Origin: Pachyseris speciosa
Taxonomy: Eukaryota > Cnidaria > Anthozoa > Scleractinia > Pachyseridae
NCBI GenBank assembly: GCA_016490735.1
Contig: JAEMWC010000615.1
Location: forward strand, 385,001 to 449,000
Direction of reading: 5' to 3'
DNA length: 64,000 bases
Under the pieces are notes generated by a model. The model did not search any database and was not told the origin of the DNA. It was given only the letters and a program-made list of their open reading frames with translations. The translations under genes were made by a program, and so were the position numbers. Shown piece after piece: positions 31,841 to 44,120 of this stretch (position 1 is its first letter; every line of letters begins with the position of its first letter).

Positions 31841-34440
31841 TATAATCGTTTAAATAAAAAGAAAAAGAGGGGACTGGCTACCTGAAATAACCATAAAGTG
31901 AAAAAGGGCAGGCAGCCAGTTTAACAAAACTGATCATACTAATTTAGGTCGGTACACAAACAGATACAAACATACATAAACACATGTAACAAAACCGTGA
32001 GAAAAAAGGAGATTATGGAGAGAGAAAATACTATAAAATAGATAGGAGAAGACTAGAGTTAAAAAACATAATACATAAAGTAAGCAAAGGGTATGACAAA
32101 AATACTAAGATACGGTGAAAACTATAGATAGTGCAAAACAGTTTTACGAATCTAATATTACAAACGTATTCTAATATCCTTCACTTTATATCACTGTCAA
32201 AGGAATTCCAAATAGATGGGCCTATGAACCGAATGTTGAATTTACCATAGTTAGTTCTTACATAAGGAAGATAGTAAGACTGTTTTGCTGCAAATCTAGT
32301 ATTGTATTTATGAATATCAGTTACTCTAGTGAAGAGGGAATGAAAGGTAGTAGGAAGGAGTTGATTATAAAATTTGTACATAAAAATAGCAACACAAAAT
32401 GTAACAAGATCATAGAACTCAATTAATGAAGAGATTTGAACAAGGGACCAGAATAAGTGTCGTAAGTGTTTAAGAATTGATTCGTATGCGTTACCTCAAA
32501 TAATAATACCGTAAGTCAAAAAAGGATAGATTTAGGCGTAATATAATTTAACCAAAATGCTTATGTCAACAAAGTGTCTTACTTTGTATAAAATGCCAAT
32601 ACGTCTTCTAATGTTTTTAGCTGTAGATTCAACTTGCTTTTACCAACTAAGGTGTGAATCAATTTGTATACCAAGATATTTGATACAGTACTCTCTTTTC
32701 AGTTGCTTATTGCATAAGAAAAGATTAAACATAGAGTCATTTAATTTTCTTTGCTGTGGATGGAAAAGTATAAAATTTGAATTTACTATATTCAAAGAGA
32801 GTTTGTTGGCACAAATCCGGGTATGAATATTAGTTAATTCTAAGTTTATGTTAGTTTGGAGTATCTGGAGACTTTTATGCTCATAGAATAAATTAGCATC
32901 ATCTGCAAATAAATGAAAATCAAAAAGTTCTGAGGAATTGTGAAAGTCATTGATATATAATAAAAACAGCAGCGGACCAAGAACAGAACCTTGAGGAATT
33001 CCACATGCGATACTACATTTCCCCGAAGTTACATTATTTACTGTGACAACTTAATTTGTTGACGATTATTAAGATACGATTTAAACCAGTCATTTGCAAT
33101 TCTTCTTATACCATGATTTTCTAGCTTGTTTAAGAGGATTTTATGATTAACCGTATCAAATGCTTTACTAAAATCAAGAAAAACTCCACAGGAATAGTTT
33201 CGATTCTCTATTGCTTTTTAATTGTTATCTACTGTAGATAAGATTGCATGATCAGTGTTATGATTTGACCTAAATCCAAATTGGTTTTCAAATAAATTTT
33301 TATGCTTCTCCAAAAAACTATTTAACCTATTATACATAAGTCTTTCAAGAAGACTGTGAAAAATTGAGAGTAATGAAATAGGACGATAGTTTGATAAGCA
33401 GGTTTGAGATCCCTTTTTAAAAACAGGTATGACATTAGCTAACTTTAAGTCACTAGGTAGAAGTCCAGTAGAAAATGAGGTGTTAAATACCATTTCCAGT
33501 GGTTTTGACAGAACTGATTTTAACAATTTAAGGATATCAACTGATATACTGAAAGGACCTGTAGCCTTGCCAGATTTTAATCTAGAAATCTCATTTTCAG
33601 TCTCAACAGACGTAGTTGTGGAAAATAAAGAAACAGTCATAAACTGGATTGCGTAGATATTCCATGGGGGTTTTAATTACTCTAGGTATTGATTTAGCTA
33701 GTCCACTGCCTATAGTGGAAAAATATGTATTAAAAACGTTTGCAACCTCAGCTGGGTTAATAATATCCTGGTCATGCACTCTAAGTTTGATTTTTTTTTT
33801 ACACTGGTTTGAGGTTTAAAGTTAACTATTTTTTTTATTATCACCTATGTTATCAAGGAAATAGTTGTCGTAATATTTCCTCTTAGATATTTTCAGAAGA
33901 TGATTTAATTTATTCCTATAATTTTAATTTTGTATGAATGTATATAGATTTAGTCGTTACAAATTTCTTGTGTACATTATTCTTGACATATATAGATTTC
34001 CTCAAAACAGGAGTAATCCAAGACTTTGAGAGTAACTTACGCTCATTCTTAGAAAGTTGCTTAACAGGATTATGTTTATCAATAATAGTAGAAATCTTGT
34101 TATAGAAAGAGCAAAACATGGCTGAAGGATCAAGTTCAGATGACATGATACTTTCCCAATTGATTAACTGAAATTCACTTAACAGGTCCTGTGGAGTAAA
34201 TCTTGAGTAATGTCTGCTATAAATAAAAATTCACTTAACAGGTCCTGTGGAGTAAATCTTGAGTAATGTCTGCGAGAGATGAAAATTTATCAAAAATAAG
34301 AAAATTAGGCAAATGATCTGAAATGTCATAAATTATATTACCACTGATTGTGAAATGCTCTTCCCGCACCTTACAAAACGAGTTATTGATGACATCAACA
34401 ACAAACAAACAATAGACAAACCGACTAATTTGACTAACAA
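31841..34440 (-). mobile_element. Degraded LINE, leftward
   Basis: From right to left: end of the endonuclease with IIYDISDHLPNFLIF (34235-34480 frame); linker (33916-34146); RT with FKKGSQTCLSNYRPISLLS (33218-33640) and FLDFSKAFDTVNH (about 33170); broken PQGSVLGPLLF and FADDANLF regions (32900-33000); and a C-terminal domain with KYNTRFAAKQSYYLP (32181-32381). The 3' UTR runs to about 31841. A 47-bp segment (AAATTCACTTAACAGG...) is tandemly duplicated at 34171-34272 with a 56-bp period, a later local duplication. The element sits within PLE-derived ends. Confidence 0.85.
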
Positions 34441-34752
34441 TAAAATCACGGTTTACAGTCTTCACAGCCAATAACATCACGGCTTAACTGACAGACGACC
34501 AATAACATCACGACTTCGTTGCTCAATCACACCAACGGCCAGAGTACTTATACCATCTCCTGACGTTACTCAAATCGCTTGACTCTGATGATGACTTCCG
34601 CTCAGATTGTCGAAACATCAGTCAATGTCACCACAAACAGTCCTTCTCAGGACTACAGTCACCCGGACGATCGTGCTTCACTTAGTTATGAATCACTGTC
34701 GAGAGTACTTGATAAGCTATTTTTGCTAAGGAGCGACCCGATGAAATCATTT

Positions 34753-35400
34753 CTATCCCCAAATATGTTTGTTTGTCAACGATAGGTAATGTTTCTGATT
34801 CATATTTAAAATTTTATTTGTTTTTGGTTTAATCGCTTCCACTAAATATGATGATATTAGAATCATCTTGAGTTTCCAATCCTCTGCGTGCTTTTTAATA
34901 ACGTTATTCGATTGCTGTATAGTCCTTATTGGTTGCGTAGTGCCAAGCCAAAAGATAAGTTCCATTTCCAATTGTTTACGTCTGACATTGACTCCAGCGG
35001 ATTTCCGCAAACCTCTAACAACGATGTCAGATAGACTGTGGCCGGGAGAGTTAAAGCTCGCTGTGACCGGGAAACCACTAGTGTTCTTTTGAACGCTCAG
35101 TAACTGTTCGCCGAATCATTCGCGTAGTGTGCGACCGGTCTCCCCGATATATAACTGGGGACATCGACGGCACGAGATGTAGTACACAACGTTCTCCGAC
35201 TTACAGGTAAAGTGTTCACGGATGGTGGTTGTATTCTTGGGTCCACGTACATGGACATCGGACGATGTGTAAAAGCAAGTGCGGCAGCGGAGATGTTGAC
35301 CTGCGGAAGTTCCTGGTATCTCTGTCTGAGACCTGTCAGAGGTGTGTACACTGGTGACACTGCAATATGGCCGCCGGTGATAGAGTTTTGACCAGCGCAA
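34753..35400 (-). mobile_element. Penelope-like fragment with GIY-YIG domain
   Basis: Leftward frames 35116-35400 and 34753-35010, joined by coding sequence with a stop or frameshift near 35110, encode RCRTCFYTSSDVHVRG, VVYYISCRRCPQLYIGETGR and RKQLEMELIFWLGTTQP. This is a second GIY-YIG sequence, clearly different from that at 17.2-17.9 kb. The RT is absent. The 5' edge at about 35400 meets a LINE in the opposite orientation. Confidence 0.82.
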
Positions 35401-35487
35401 TCCATTACCTTCTTCCGTTAACTAGTGATTTGTTGTAAGTTTTTGACTTTGCTATTCATTGCCTTACAGTTAAGTGATCCATTTATC

Positions 35488-36199
35488 ATGCTGACGCGAA
35501 ATGCTAAAAGCTCTATGAACTCTACTGGAAAGGACGCCAACACTGGAAAAGACGCTGATCCTTCCAACACTGAGTTCGTTTCTCTAGCGACCCTGAGAAA
35601 GATGCTCCAGATACAGGAGCGGATGTTTAAGAACATGTTTGTCTTCCGTAAATACAGGAATTGACAAGGTTGTCAAATCTGTCGCGGAATTGAAAGCGAG
35701 CCTGGAATATTCACAACAAGATATCGACGACTTAAAGGAAGCTGCGGACGCCATAGACGACATGGACGAAGAACTTGAGGACATCCAACGTGGCTTACAT
35801 AATCATGAAGAAAAAATGAAATACCTCGAGAATCAAAGCCGAAGAAATCATGTCCGTATAAATGGAATTCCCGAAGAAAACAACGAGACCTGGCTGAATA
35901 CTGAAACAAAGGCGAAGGAAGTGCTTCAGGAAAAGCTAAACTTGAGTTTTGAACCGGTGATTGAGCGAGTACATCGCACTGGAGCAAGGTCAAGACCAGG
36001 TGCTGCTGATGGTATCAACAGACGTCCAAGAGCCATAGTGTGTCGTTTACGTGACTGGAAGCAAAAGGATGAAATTCTTAGAGCCGCCCGAAGGATGAAA
36101 CCGCCTGGTATATTTGTGAACGAAGACCTCGCAAACGAGACTATGGAAAAGCCGAAAGCGCAGCTTGATAAACTCAAGGAGGCCAAAATAAAGAGCTAG
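35488..36199 (+). pseudogene. LINE ORF1 (coiled coil plus L1-type RRM-like domain)
   Basis: Starting MLTRNAKSSMNS at 35488, the frame shifts near 35640 and then runs open to 36199. It has a heptad-rich acidic coiled coil (DDLKEAADAIDDMDEEL, about 35725-35780), LENQSRRNHVRINGIPE (start of the RRM-like domain), PRAIVCRLRDWKQKDEILR and GIFVNEDL. This is the Transposase_22/L1 ORF1 layout: a trimeric RNA-binding chaperone that coats LINE RNA. One frameshift separates it from an intact ORF. ORF2 follows after ~400 bp. Confidence 0.8.
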
Positions 36200-36344
36200 G
36201 AAAATGGCATATTTTGTGTTGGACAGACTTGTTATAAAGGACAGACGAAGAGTAGAGTCCAGCTAAGTTCTTTTTCCATTTTTTTTAATTAATTTATTTT
36301 TTTATTTACTTACTTCTTTCTTATCCACTTAGTAACGATAATAT

Positions 36345-39300
36345 GTCCGTTAATGCTTTACCGTTTAGTCACTTGGATGATATTGAATTTGCTGAATTTT
36401 GCTGAATTTATGAATTCAGAAATGGACCTGTTCGTTTCGATCCTGAGGGACTATCAAACTTATCTATAAATCCTTCGACTTGTGATTTTGAACGGTTTTT
36501 AGTTCGGTCTGATGACCTAGACCCTGACGTACATTTCAAAATTGACGGTGGATGTTCTTATTATGTAGAAGATAAACTTAACGATACTCTCCAAAATGAA
36601 ACCGTGATCAGTCGTGAACAATCGAACCACCTTTCGTTTTTCCATCTTAACATTCGTAGCCTTCAAAATAAGGTTGATGAATTATCGACTCTTCTATCCA
36701 CCCTAAATGTAAAATTTTCCGTTGTTGGAATAACTGAAACCTGGTTACAGGATTCATCACTTGGAGTCAACATTGATGGTTACAATTTTGTTTACAAAAA
36801 TCGCTCCGCCAAATCGGATGGAGTTGTTGGTTTGTATGTGTCAGTCAACCTTGATTTTAGAATTCTCACTGATATTGATGCTTATGAAGATGAGGTGATG
36901 GAATCATTGCTCATAGAGATCATTCGACCCCATGAGAGAAACGTTGTTGTTGGTATAACTTATCGCCCTCCTAATCAAAATGTAAATGATTTCGTGATTA
37001 GAATGAACGACGTATTAGGGAAAATATCTCAGGACAACGAAATATGCTATTTAATGGAAGATTTTAATTTGAATTTCCTGAACAACCAAAATCACAACGC
37101 CACTTGGGAATTCTTAGATGGCCTGTATTCTCATATGTTTTTTCCCTTAATTACGCTTCCTTCTCGAATTACTTCTCATACTCCTACTCTGACCGACAAC
37201 ATTTTTTCCATCCATGTCGAGCATAGTTATTGGAGGTCCGGATTCTTAATAACTGACATTTCGGACGATTTGCATGCGTACCCATCAACGCCGAGAAAGT
37301 TTATTTGTCCGCGACAAGAGCGAGAAAAATATATCCAACCTCTTAGAGCAGTTAGATTGTATTGACTGGACTAACCTCGACAGGTATAGTGATCCTAAAA
37401 TCTGCTATAGTAAATTTTTCTAGCGATACACTAAAACTTACGAAACACATTTCCCTTTGAAGAAATTGAAACGCTGCCTTCATCCGAGGAGGCCATAGAT
37501 ATCTCGGGGCCTACTTAAATCTATAAAGCAGAAAAATAATTTATACAAGCAGTATCTTTCAAACCCTTCTCCTCAGAAGGAATTGAAATATAAAACATAT
37601 AAGAACAAATTCAATCACTCCTTAAGAATTGCGAAACGCTTATATTACCATAAGAAGTTAAACGAGTCAAAATCTAATATGAGAGCCACTAAACAGAAAG
37701 AAATTGAGACGTAGACCCAACCCTGTTTTCAAGGGTGATGACCAAGAAATTTCTGACCCAATGGAGATTGCAAATCGATTCTGCTATTACTTCAGTAATA
37801 TTGGACCAAACCTTGCCAAACGGATTCAATCTGCCACTTCGCATAAAAATTTTCTTTTTGGTGATTTCCCTCAGTCTATGTTCCTAAATTTAGCAACTCA
37901 GGAGGAGATTGTAGACATAGCATGTAAGTTCCCGGCGGAAAAATCGGCAGGGTATGACAACATTCCCATGTCTATTATGAAACAATCTATTAGAATCATT
38001 TCCTCTCCGTTAACACACATTGTAAATCTCTCTAATATTCACGGTATCGTTCCGAATGAATTGAAAAATCAGGTGACAAAGCTCTCTTCAGTAATTACAG
38101 ACCTATTTCAATTCTACCCTGCTTTTCAAAGTTTTTGGAGTGAATAATCTACAACCGTATCATAAATTATCTTAATGACTTCGATATCCTTTCTGATATG
38201 GCTTTAGAAAAAATCGTTCCCCTAGCCTTGCGCTTATCGATTTGTGCGACAAAATATCTTCTGCTTTTTCTTATTGGAGTATTTTTAGATCTTTCGAAAG
38301 CATTTGACAAGGTAATCATGTCATCCTTTTTGACAAACTCGAGCATTATGGGATCCGTACTCTGGCACTTGAATGGGTAAAAATTTATTTTTCCTAGAGG
38401 AAACAGTTTGTCGAATTTAACAATGTTAGGTCTTACCCACAGGGGATTTCCTGTGGGGTGCATCAAGGCTCTATTCTTGGCAAAAAAAGCAATCGTTTGA
38501 ATTTCAAGTTTTTATAAACGAGAAGTCTATCCTTCGTGTGTCTGAAACCATGTTCTTGGGTGTCTTTCTAGATGATAATCTGACCTGGAAACCTCACATA
38601 TCTTTATTAGCTAGTAAATTATCAAAATCCATAGGAATCATTCATAAATCAGGGCTTTTTCTCTCAACTCAATCTCTTCGTACTTTGTACAGTTCAATGA
38701 TACTTCCATATTTATAATATTCCAATCTAGCTTGGGGTGGCACCTATAAAGCGAACCTTCAAAGAATTAATTGTAATCTTACAAAAACGCGTGCTAAGAA
38801 TAGTGAACAACTCTACGTACGATGCCAACACTAGTCCCATCTTTAAGGAGCGTAAACTTTCAAAATTTCACTATATCCATTCGTTTCAATTAGGTCTTTT
38901 TATGTTTTCAGTCCAGAACTCTACACTCCTTTCCAAATTCAAAAACCTCTTCCTAACAAACAGTCAAATACATAATTATAATACTAGAAATGCCCACTCT
39001 TTTCGTTTGCCACTATGCAGAACGAACACCAGACAGTTTATTTCCAAGGTCCAAAGTTTTATAATTCGCTGAATTCTACTATAACTGGTTCGTTTTCCTC
39101 CGCTTCGTTTAAAAGAAAGCTTAAAGAATTCCTTCTTAGTAAATATTAGCTTCAGCATGGCTCAAACTAAATTTTTAGATTAATTAAAATAACATGTATG
39201 TGTGTGTGCGTGTCCGTGTGTGTGTAAGCCGCGGTCAAAGCTAAGTTAGCCATCATAAGCCCATACTGTAATTATTATATCAAGACTAGTTTATCCTAAG

Positions 39301-39455
39301 TTGAGGAGACATGACTCATTATAAGCCTCGTGGTTTCTTTCGGGTCTCCTCGCCATTACTTTTTTTCTTTAATCCCATATTATTTCCAACTTGTGTCGTA
39401 AATGTTGTATATATGGCAAATAATTAATTAATTAATTAATTAATTAATTAATTAA
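36345..39455 (+). mobile_element. LINE ORF2 (endonuclease and RT), decayed, with (TTAA)n tail
   Basis: The endonuclease frame 36604-37365 holds NIRSLQNKVDEL, GITETWL, EDFNLNFL (Glu for the usual Gly of GDFN) and SRITSHTPTLTDNIF. The catalytic SDH near its end reads SDD, so His is lost. The RT region is open at 37704-38147 (ANRFCYYFSNIGP, PAEKSAGYDNIP), then broken, with FLDLSKAFDK at 38280 and HQGSILG at 38465. The stretch that should hold YADD is deleted between about 38490 and 38510. The C-terminal domain reappears at 38560-39072. The 3' UTR includes GGTCTCCTCGCC, and the element ends with AATTAATTAA repeats at about 39420-39455. Confidence 0.85.
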
Positions 39456-40220
39456 TCTCTCAGGCTGCGATCACGTCGATGTGCAACTACAGGTGGAGCT
39501 GGAAAGATTGCTGCAGTAGCAGGGTCACTCGTCAGGATGCTAAAGTTGCTGAGCAGAATGTGCTTCATACGCGAACTCAAGGTAGAAAAAGGCCGTCATT
39601 TCTTGACATTTCTGTAGAAAACCATTATCCTCGGAGCAGAGACGGCGAGGACGCAAAAACTGGGAGTATGGAATACCGTTTTTGCAGTGCAGAGAATGAG
39701 AGCAGGTGTAGTGTAGGTAGTTGTGGGTGTCGATGTCTAACCATGCTTTGAGCAACTCAGCCCTGGCAGTTGGGCTTGCAGGCTGGTGGGCTGGCGCAAT
39801 GACGATTGGGTGAGCAGGCGGGCGGGCAGGTGAGTGAGGTAGTGAGTGGTTTGGTTGGTTGGTTAGTTAGCTACTTTATGTCTGTATTTCCCAGGTAAAA
39901 CCATACTTTGAGGGGTAGCAGTACTAAATGTCCAACCACCAAATTAAAAAGTCATAAGTGCGTTAAAAAGTGCATAAGTGCGTTTTATGAATTGTTTAAC
40001 GACGTCATAATCATTCTATAATTAAAAATACCATTTAAGAGGACTGATAAAAGTTCATGGTAGCATATATGTAATTATCTTAATTTGTGCGCGATTTTAT
40101 TTCTTATATTAGATCACGTAGTGCAAATCGGAGGCCGATTATCAGGCAATATACCCCGCCCGCGTTGATATTTGTCCTCCGATTTTTCTGTCGCAAAAAA
40201 AGACAAAACGAAGCCAGTCT
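39456..40220. other. No gene recognised
   Basis: Mixed sequence with a G-rich simple stretch (GCGGGCGGGCAGG..., about 39818-39870) followed by GGTTGGTTGGTTAG. Open frames on both strands here are short and overlap each other; none has a domain. Confidence 0.5.
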
Positions 40221-40221
40221 T

Positions 40222-40700
40222 TATAAATTTCCAAATAGTGGAACAGAGAATTAACTCTGAAGTGTAAATTAAAGTGCTACTTAAATCCATGAATAAACCA
40301 CTGGGCGTTAGCCCTAGTAAAGGGAAACAGGGAACCACACGAGGCAAAGAAAAAATCTTTTGACCTCGGTGGGAATCGAACCCACGACCTCCGGATTAGA
40401 TCTACCGTTACTCTGCCGACTGAGCTACAAGGTCGCACAGAGAAAGTCGGGGACGATTTTAGATGGTGGATCACGGCAAAGAGAAAGTAAGGGTACATAT
40501 GAATGTTGTGCCGCGTAGCACTAGGAACACAAATAGTGGAACAGAGAATTAACTCTGAAGTGTAAATTAAAGTGCTACTTAAACCCATGAATAACCCACT
40601 GGGCGTTAGCCCTAGTAAAGGAAAACAGGGAACCACACGAGGCAAAGAAAAAATCTTTTGACCTCGGTGGGAATCGAACCCACGACCTCCGGATAAATTT
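40222..40700 (-). mobile_element. Tandem pair of tRNA-derived SINEs
   Basis: Two copies of one SINE lie leftwards. In the left copy (about 40232-40530) the complement strand has a tRNA-like head at about 40362-40436: TAGCTCAGTCGGCAGAG (A box) and GGTTCGATTCCC (B box), with acceptor arms GACCTTG/CGAGGTC. The body carries CTAGGGCTAACGCCCAGTGG. The right copy (about 40529-40694) repeats the body and B box but stops inside the head. ATAAATTTCC flanks the pair at about 40225-40234 and 40693-40702, a likely target duplication around the dimer. Confidence 0.8.
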
Positions 40701-40702
40701 CC

Positions 40703-41101
40703 TTCAATTTCAAATGAAAGAATCCAATCACAGCTTCAATAAGCTAAACTCGACCAATCAATTCAGCTGCTTATGTCATTTCCAATGGTCTTCAGATCAC
40801 TTTTATCGACATTTTTAACTTTCAACTGTGTATACGCGTTACGAAAATTAAAGAGACTATGTCAGCTGTGGCACTTGCGAAGTAGAGACCGGCAGGCACT
40901 AATTTTTGCATACAGCTCATGACAGCAGTCTGGCTTCGCACGGACGCCCGCCATTGTTTCTCACGCGTCCACAACACATTTATACAAAGAGGAGAGAAGA
41001 ATTTACCAGCCTTTTTTTTTTTTTCAAAATCATGGAAATTGACGTCGCTGTCTTCGAAAGTGCGTCTAGTGTGGTGTGATTAGCCTGCTTGTTTGCGTTG
41101 T
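40703..41101. other. Possible upstream region of Cys-rich exon
   Basis: No repeat or gene recognised. The last 60 bp before 41102 are less AT-rich and include ATGGAAATTGACG at 41032, which opens only 15 codons. Confidence 0.35.
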
Positions 41102-41343
41102 ATGTTGTCTGACGTGAGTACTGCTGTCATTTTTCGTCGGATCGATTGAGGCAAACACTTTTTTGATGACAGTGACTTACTTTGCTTTTCTTTGGTTTTT
41201 AGGCCGATCCTTGCAGCTGCAAGAATACTTGTTCTCGAAAAACTACCTCACAAACCAATGGTTGCCCCTGTAAAACTGCAAAAGTGCATTGCACCAATTT
41301 ACGTACTCGTGGCACGAAGAAAAAGTCATGTCACAACCAGACG
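41102..41343 (+). CDS. Candidate spliced Cys-rich (CXC-like) gene start
   Basis: A frame bounded by good splice signals runs from 41203 (after TTTTTAG) to 41343 (before GTAAGC). It encodes 47 residues with seven Cys spaced as CSCKNTC, GCPCKTAKVHC and a last Cys in KKKSCHNQ. This recalls CXC/tesmin-type or transposase-associated Cys-rich modules. Upstream, ATG TTG TCT GAC at 41102-41113 ends at GTGAGT and would join in phase 0 across an 89-bp intron. Upstream of that ATG there is an in-frame stop. It could be a host gene or a multi-copy element gene. No downstream exon was identified. Confidence 0.4.
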
Positions 41344-41561
41344 GTAAGCTTGAAGGTCTCATCAAATGCAAAGCATCGAAGAAGATGCCCCGCGAACTTG
41401 GAATCGGTGGAATAACCGCACTTCAATTTCGCCGAGACCAAAGAAGAATAAATTAACCAAATCCTCCGATGACCCCGTTCGCAAACTTTGCGTCTGATGG
41501 CATTGCTGTCGTAAATTCTCTTTCGTCCGCTGCCAGCACGACGACCGCCACTAGTAGACAT
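41340..41561 (-). CDS. Candidate first exon, GRRAGSGRKR type
   Basis: Leftward from ATG 41559-41561: MSTSGGRRAGSGRKRIYDS, then a basic stretch ending in GYSTDSKFAGHLL. A Gly/Arg/Ser start followed by RKR and a ...DSxFAxHLL helix is a pattern I associate with N-termini of multi-copy cnidarian genes of unknown role. A stop ends the frame at 41331. It meets the oppositely oriented Cys-rich exon end to end at about 41340, which argues that at least one is not in its original setting. Confidence 0.35.
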
Positions 41562-41727
41562 CACAATTCTACGAAAATAATTCTTCCAAAGCCAAATCTC
41601 AAAAATATATCGCTGCAAACACCGTCTGTATTTACTTAAGAGTGATTGTGAGAAAAACCTTCCTCAATTTTCCTCAGGATTAACGCGATTCAAACAGATG
41701 AAATCGGTTACTTGGAACCTTCGACAG

Positions 41728-41760
41728 GATTTGAAAACGTTGGGCCAACGTTTTCAAATC
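41728..41760. repeat. 33-nt near-perfect palindrome
   Basis: GATTTGAAAACGTTGG is followed by its reverse complement, with a 1-nt centre. It would form a 16-bp stem. No terminator context is evident. Confidence 0.85.
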
Positions 41761-43385
41761 TTTCTGACCAACTCGCGCAAGCGCGTTGGATGATATAGTC
41801 CCTTTAATCAGAGGGTTATTAATTAAATAAACCCATTTCTGGTTTGCTAGTATATTGGAGAATATTTTCCTTGGCTGATAGACTGTCCTCAAAAATTTCG
41901 ACGCTTCTCGGCCTACTGTTCATTTTTCGGACAATCTATCAGCGGCAGACATTATCCTCTGATATACCAGCCGCCGAAAGAGTTTGATTTACTAAATATG
42001 AATGATTTTACGGTCTATAACATAGATATCATGATACTGTTTAGGATGGAAATGATTCTTCATTTTGTTAAAAGAATTATCAGGACATATTTTAGATGTG
42101 GCATAACCTACCTTCTTAAATATTCAATAACTAGAAAATCACTTTAACCGCTGAGATGCCGCCTGCTGTACTGACTGTAGAGCAAAGTCAATGAACATAT
42201 TTCTTGTTTTCTTTCTCGTGTGACTGATCGAAGAAAAATCCATTTCCTGACTCGTAAATTACACCTTGTATTGTGACGAGGAATCCCCTCTTCAGGCAAA
42301 TATTTCTATTACTGGAAACATAATGTGCAGCTGGGTGGCACAGGGTAAACAATTTAAAAGGGGGACAAAACTTATGCAGGTTCAATCTATTTTTGTAATT
42401 CTTTGCTATATTTAAGACCAGTAGTCGCATATAGACAATATTTCAACAATTTTCTAACTTGGAAGCATTAAAATCGAAGTCGATTTTTAGTTCAATAGCC
42501 AAACTTCACAAGACGTATCTCAACGTTTTGGTCCCTACCCTTTGGATCGTAATCTGATTTTTCATTTCATTTCACGTCTACCGTAATTGTTAAAAGCCTG
42601 TTAGTCCAAAGGCGTATGCATAGTGATATCGCATTACATTACTATTCACATAAATTGATGAAAGTAATGGAGTAAAGCTCATAATACCTGATTTTTGATT
42701 TCTCACGAAGCGAGCGGTGATGCGGATCAGTGACACTCTTGCATACACGAATTGGCTGACTATCCGTAATGACGACAACCTGACAAAGAAAAAAGTAAAA
42801 CGACGAGGGTAATATCATGAAGGGTTTAAGTCATCGTGGTTAATGATGATGCCCCCTTTAGCCTTACGACTGCGCGTGACGGTCAACTTTACCGCTTGAC
42901 TTCCAGAGTAAATAGCGCCGAGTATCATCATTGCGTTTTGAAACGGCGAAGCTGTAAGTTCGATGAATCCATATATATCTAACGTGTTCTTTAATCTGTT
43001 CATGCATTAATTTCCCCATTTCCTAATATAGACCTTACTAAACACGCTAATATTAATGCTGCACATTTCTTCTTGTTGTTTTGCTGGATAGACAGAGTTC
43101 TTAGGTCAAACAGGTGTGATCTTAGAGTTGTCACATCTAAAATCAGTCCTTATGGCTTGCTACTATAGGCAAAAGCGAAGAGCATCTGATAAGCTTTTCT
43201 TGTAAAGTTTTGAGTTTACTAAAACACCATCCCTCGAAGACTAACCGTCACAGGTGAGAAACAACAGACCATATAAGGCTTGAAAGATCCACCAAACTGA
43301 TTTCTTTCGGCAAAGGTCGTGCCACTGAGTGCAGTGCTGAACGAGAACATTCACCAAGAAAATATGGAATCTAACAGTGATTGAC
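41761..43385. other. No gene recognised
   Basis: AT-rich DNA. Leftward open frames at 42590-42778 and 42815-43003 have no recognisable domain; the latter is somewhat protein-like (KAKGGIIINHDDL) but has no splice-site support I trust. No long repeat seen. Confidence 0.45.
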
Positions 43386-43389
43386 AAAG

Positions 43390-43570
43390 TTCCATACTTC
43401 GTCACTTGGACGACGGAACGAACGATTTGCGAACGATCACACCTGATTCAGTTACGCAAGCAACGTCAGAGGAATACTACAACAACTCTGGTTCAACAAC
43501 CTCTGCAAAGATATTGCCCTTGTTTCGAGCGAACTCCCCGCTGAACACACAAGTGGCCACATGCAAGCAA
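43390..43570 (+). mobile_element. Penelope-like element 5' fragment
   Basis: The sequence from GGACGACGGAACG to about 43560 parallels 28670-28900: CAGTTACGCAAGCAACGTCAGA and ACAACTCTGG.TCAAC.ACC.CTGCAAAGAT occur in both. It is the leader and first codons of the same PLE family without the MITE. The rest is missing. Confidence 0.7.
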
Positions 43571-43814
43571 ACGCAATTAGATCTGTGCTAATATTCCTTT
43601 GTTTGCCTTAAGAATGCTCTAAATATAGAAATTGTCACGGCGTTTGAGGCGGGAAGGAGATCGAGATATGTAAAGTAAACAATACGTTTTACATATTAAA
43701 TTTTGTCAAACTTCACCGTTGCCTGGATTAACGTTTTTACTTAAGATGCATTGCGACAGAAGGAACTGAAGTACAGTCCGTTCCGCTTAGGGCTCTTGTC
43801 GTCTTGGCAAGCGC

Positions 43815-44120
43815 ATAGTGTTTTGGCTCAGGTTCAGTGGAAGGTTTCAAATTACACACTCTGCAAACAAACTTTTGGTGGAAAACTATAAGCCTATTTC
43901 TGTGCTGCCAGTACTAAGTAAAGTTTTGGAAGGCGTGGTACACACACAAACGAGTGCTCATTTAGATCACTTAGGCTTGTTCTACAAACATCACCACGGA
44001 TTTAGGCGTGGTCGTAACACGGTACATGCGGTGGGCCAATGGAATAATCTTGTACTTCATGCCATTGACGGAGGAAAAGTCACTGGTATGCTATTTCTCG
44101 ATATATCCAAGGCGAGTAGT
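43815..44120 (+). mobile_element. LINE reverse transcriptase fragment
   Basis: One open frame carries ENYKPISVLPVLSKVLEG, GFRRGRNTVHAV and GMLFLDISKA, the first RT palm motifs of a non-LTR element of a different family from the others in the window. It ends just before the Phe-Asp of motif A, so only ~100 codons survive. Confidence 0.82.

Larger units (their letters stand above)
28485..34750 (+). mobile_element. Penelope-like element with later insertions (composite extent)
   Basis: The outer PLE is recognised by its ends and ORF. Near 28494-28560 and, inverted, near 34440-34515 the same non-coding sequence occurs (words such as CTGTCAGTTAAGCC and its complement). GATCGTGCTTCACTTAGTTATGA occurs directly at about 28605 and 34660. 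This direct-plus-inverted arrangement is usual for PLE pseudo-LTRs. Between them lie the PLE ORF (28840-31330, 31644-31830), a MITE, a solo LTR, a SINE-like scrap and a leftward LINE. Whether one PLE or two adjacent ones supplied both ends cannot be settled by eye. Confidence 0.5.

Noticed and set aside
40362..40436. Functional tRNA gene on the complement
   Set aside because: Acceptor and boxes look tRNA-like, but the anticodon stem does not pair and the sequence continues into a repeated SINE body with a second copy next to it.
42815..43003. 62-codon leftward ORF as host exon
   Set aside because: Somewhat protein-like, but no convincing splice sites or family; kept only as a note in the spacer entry.
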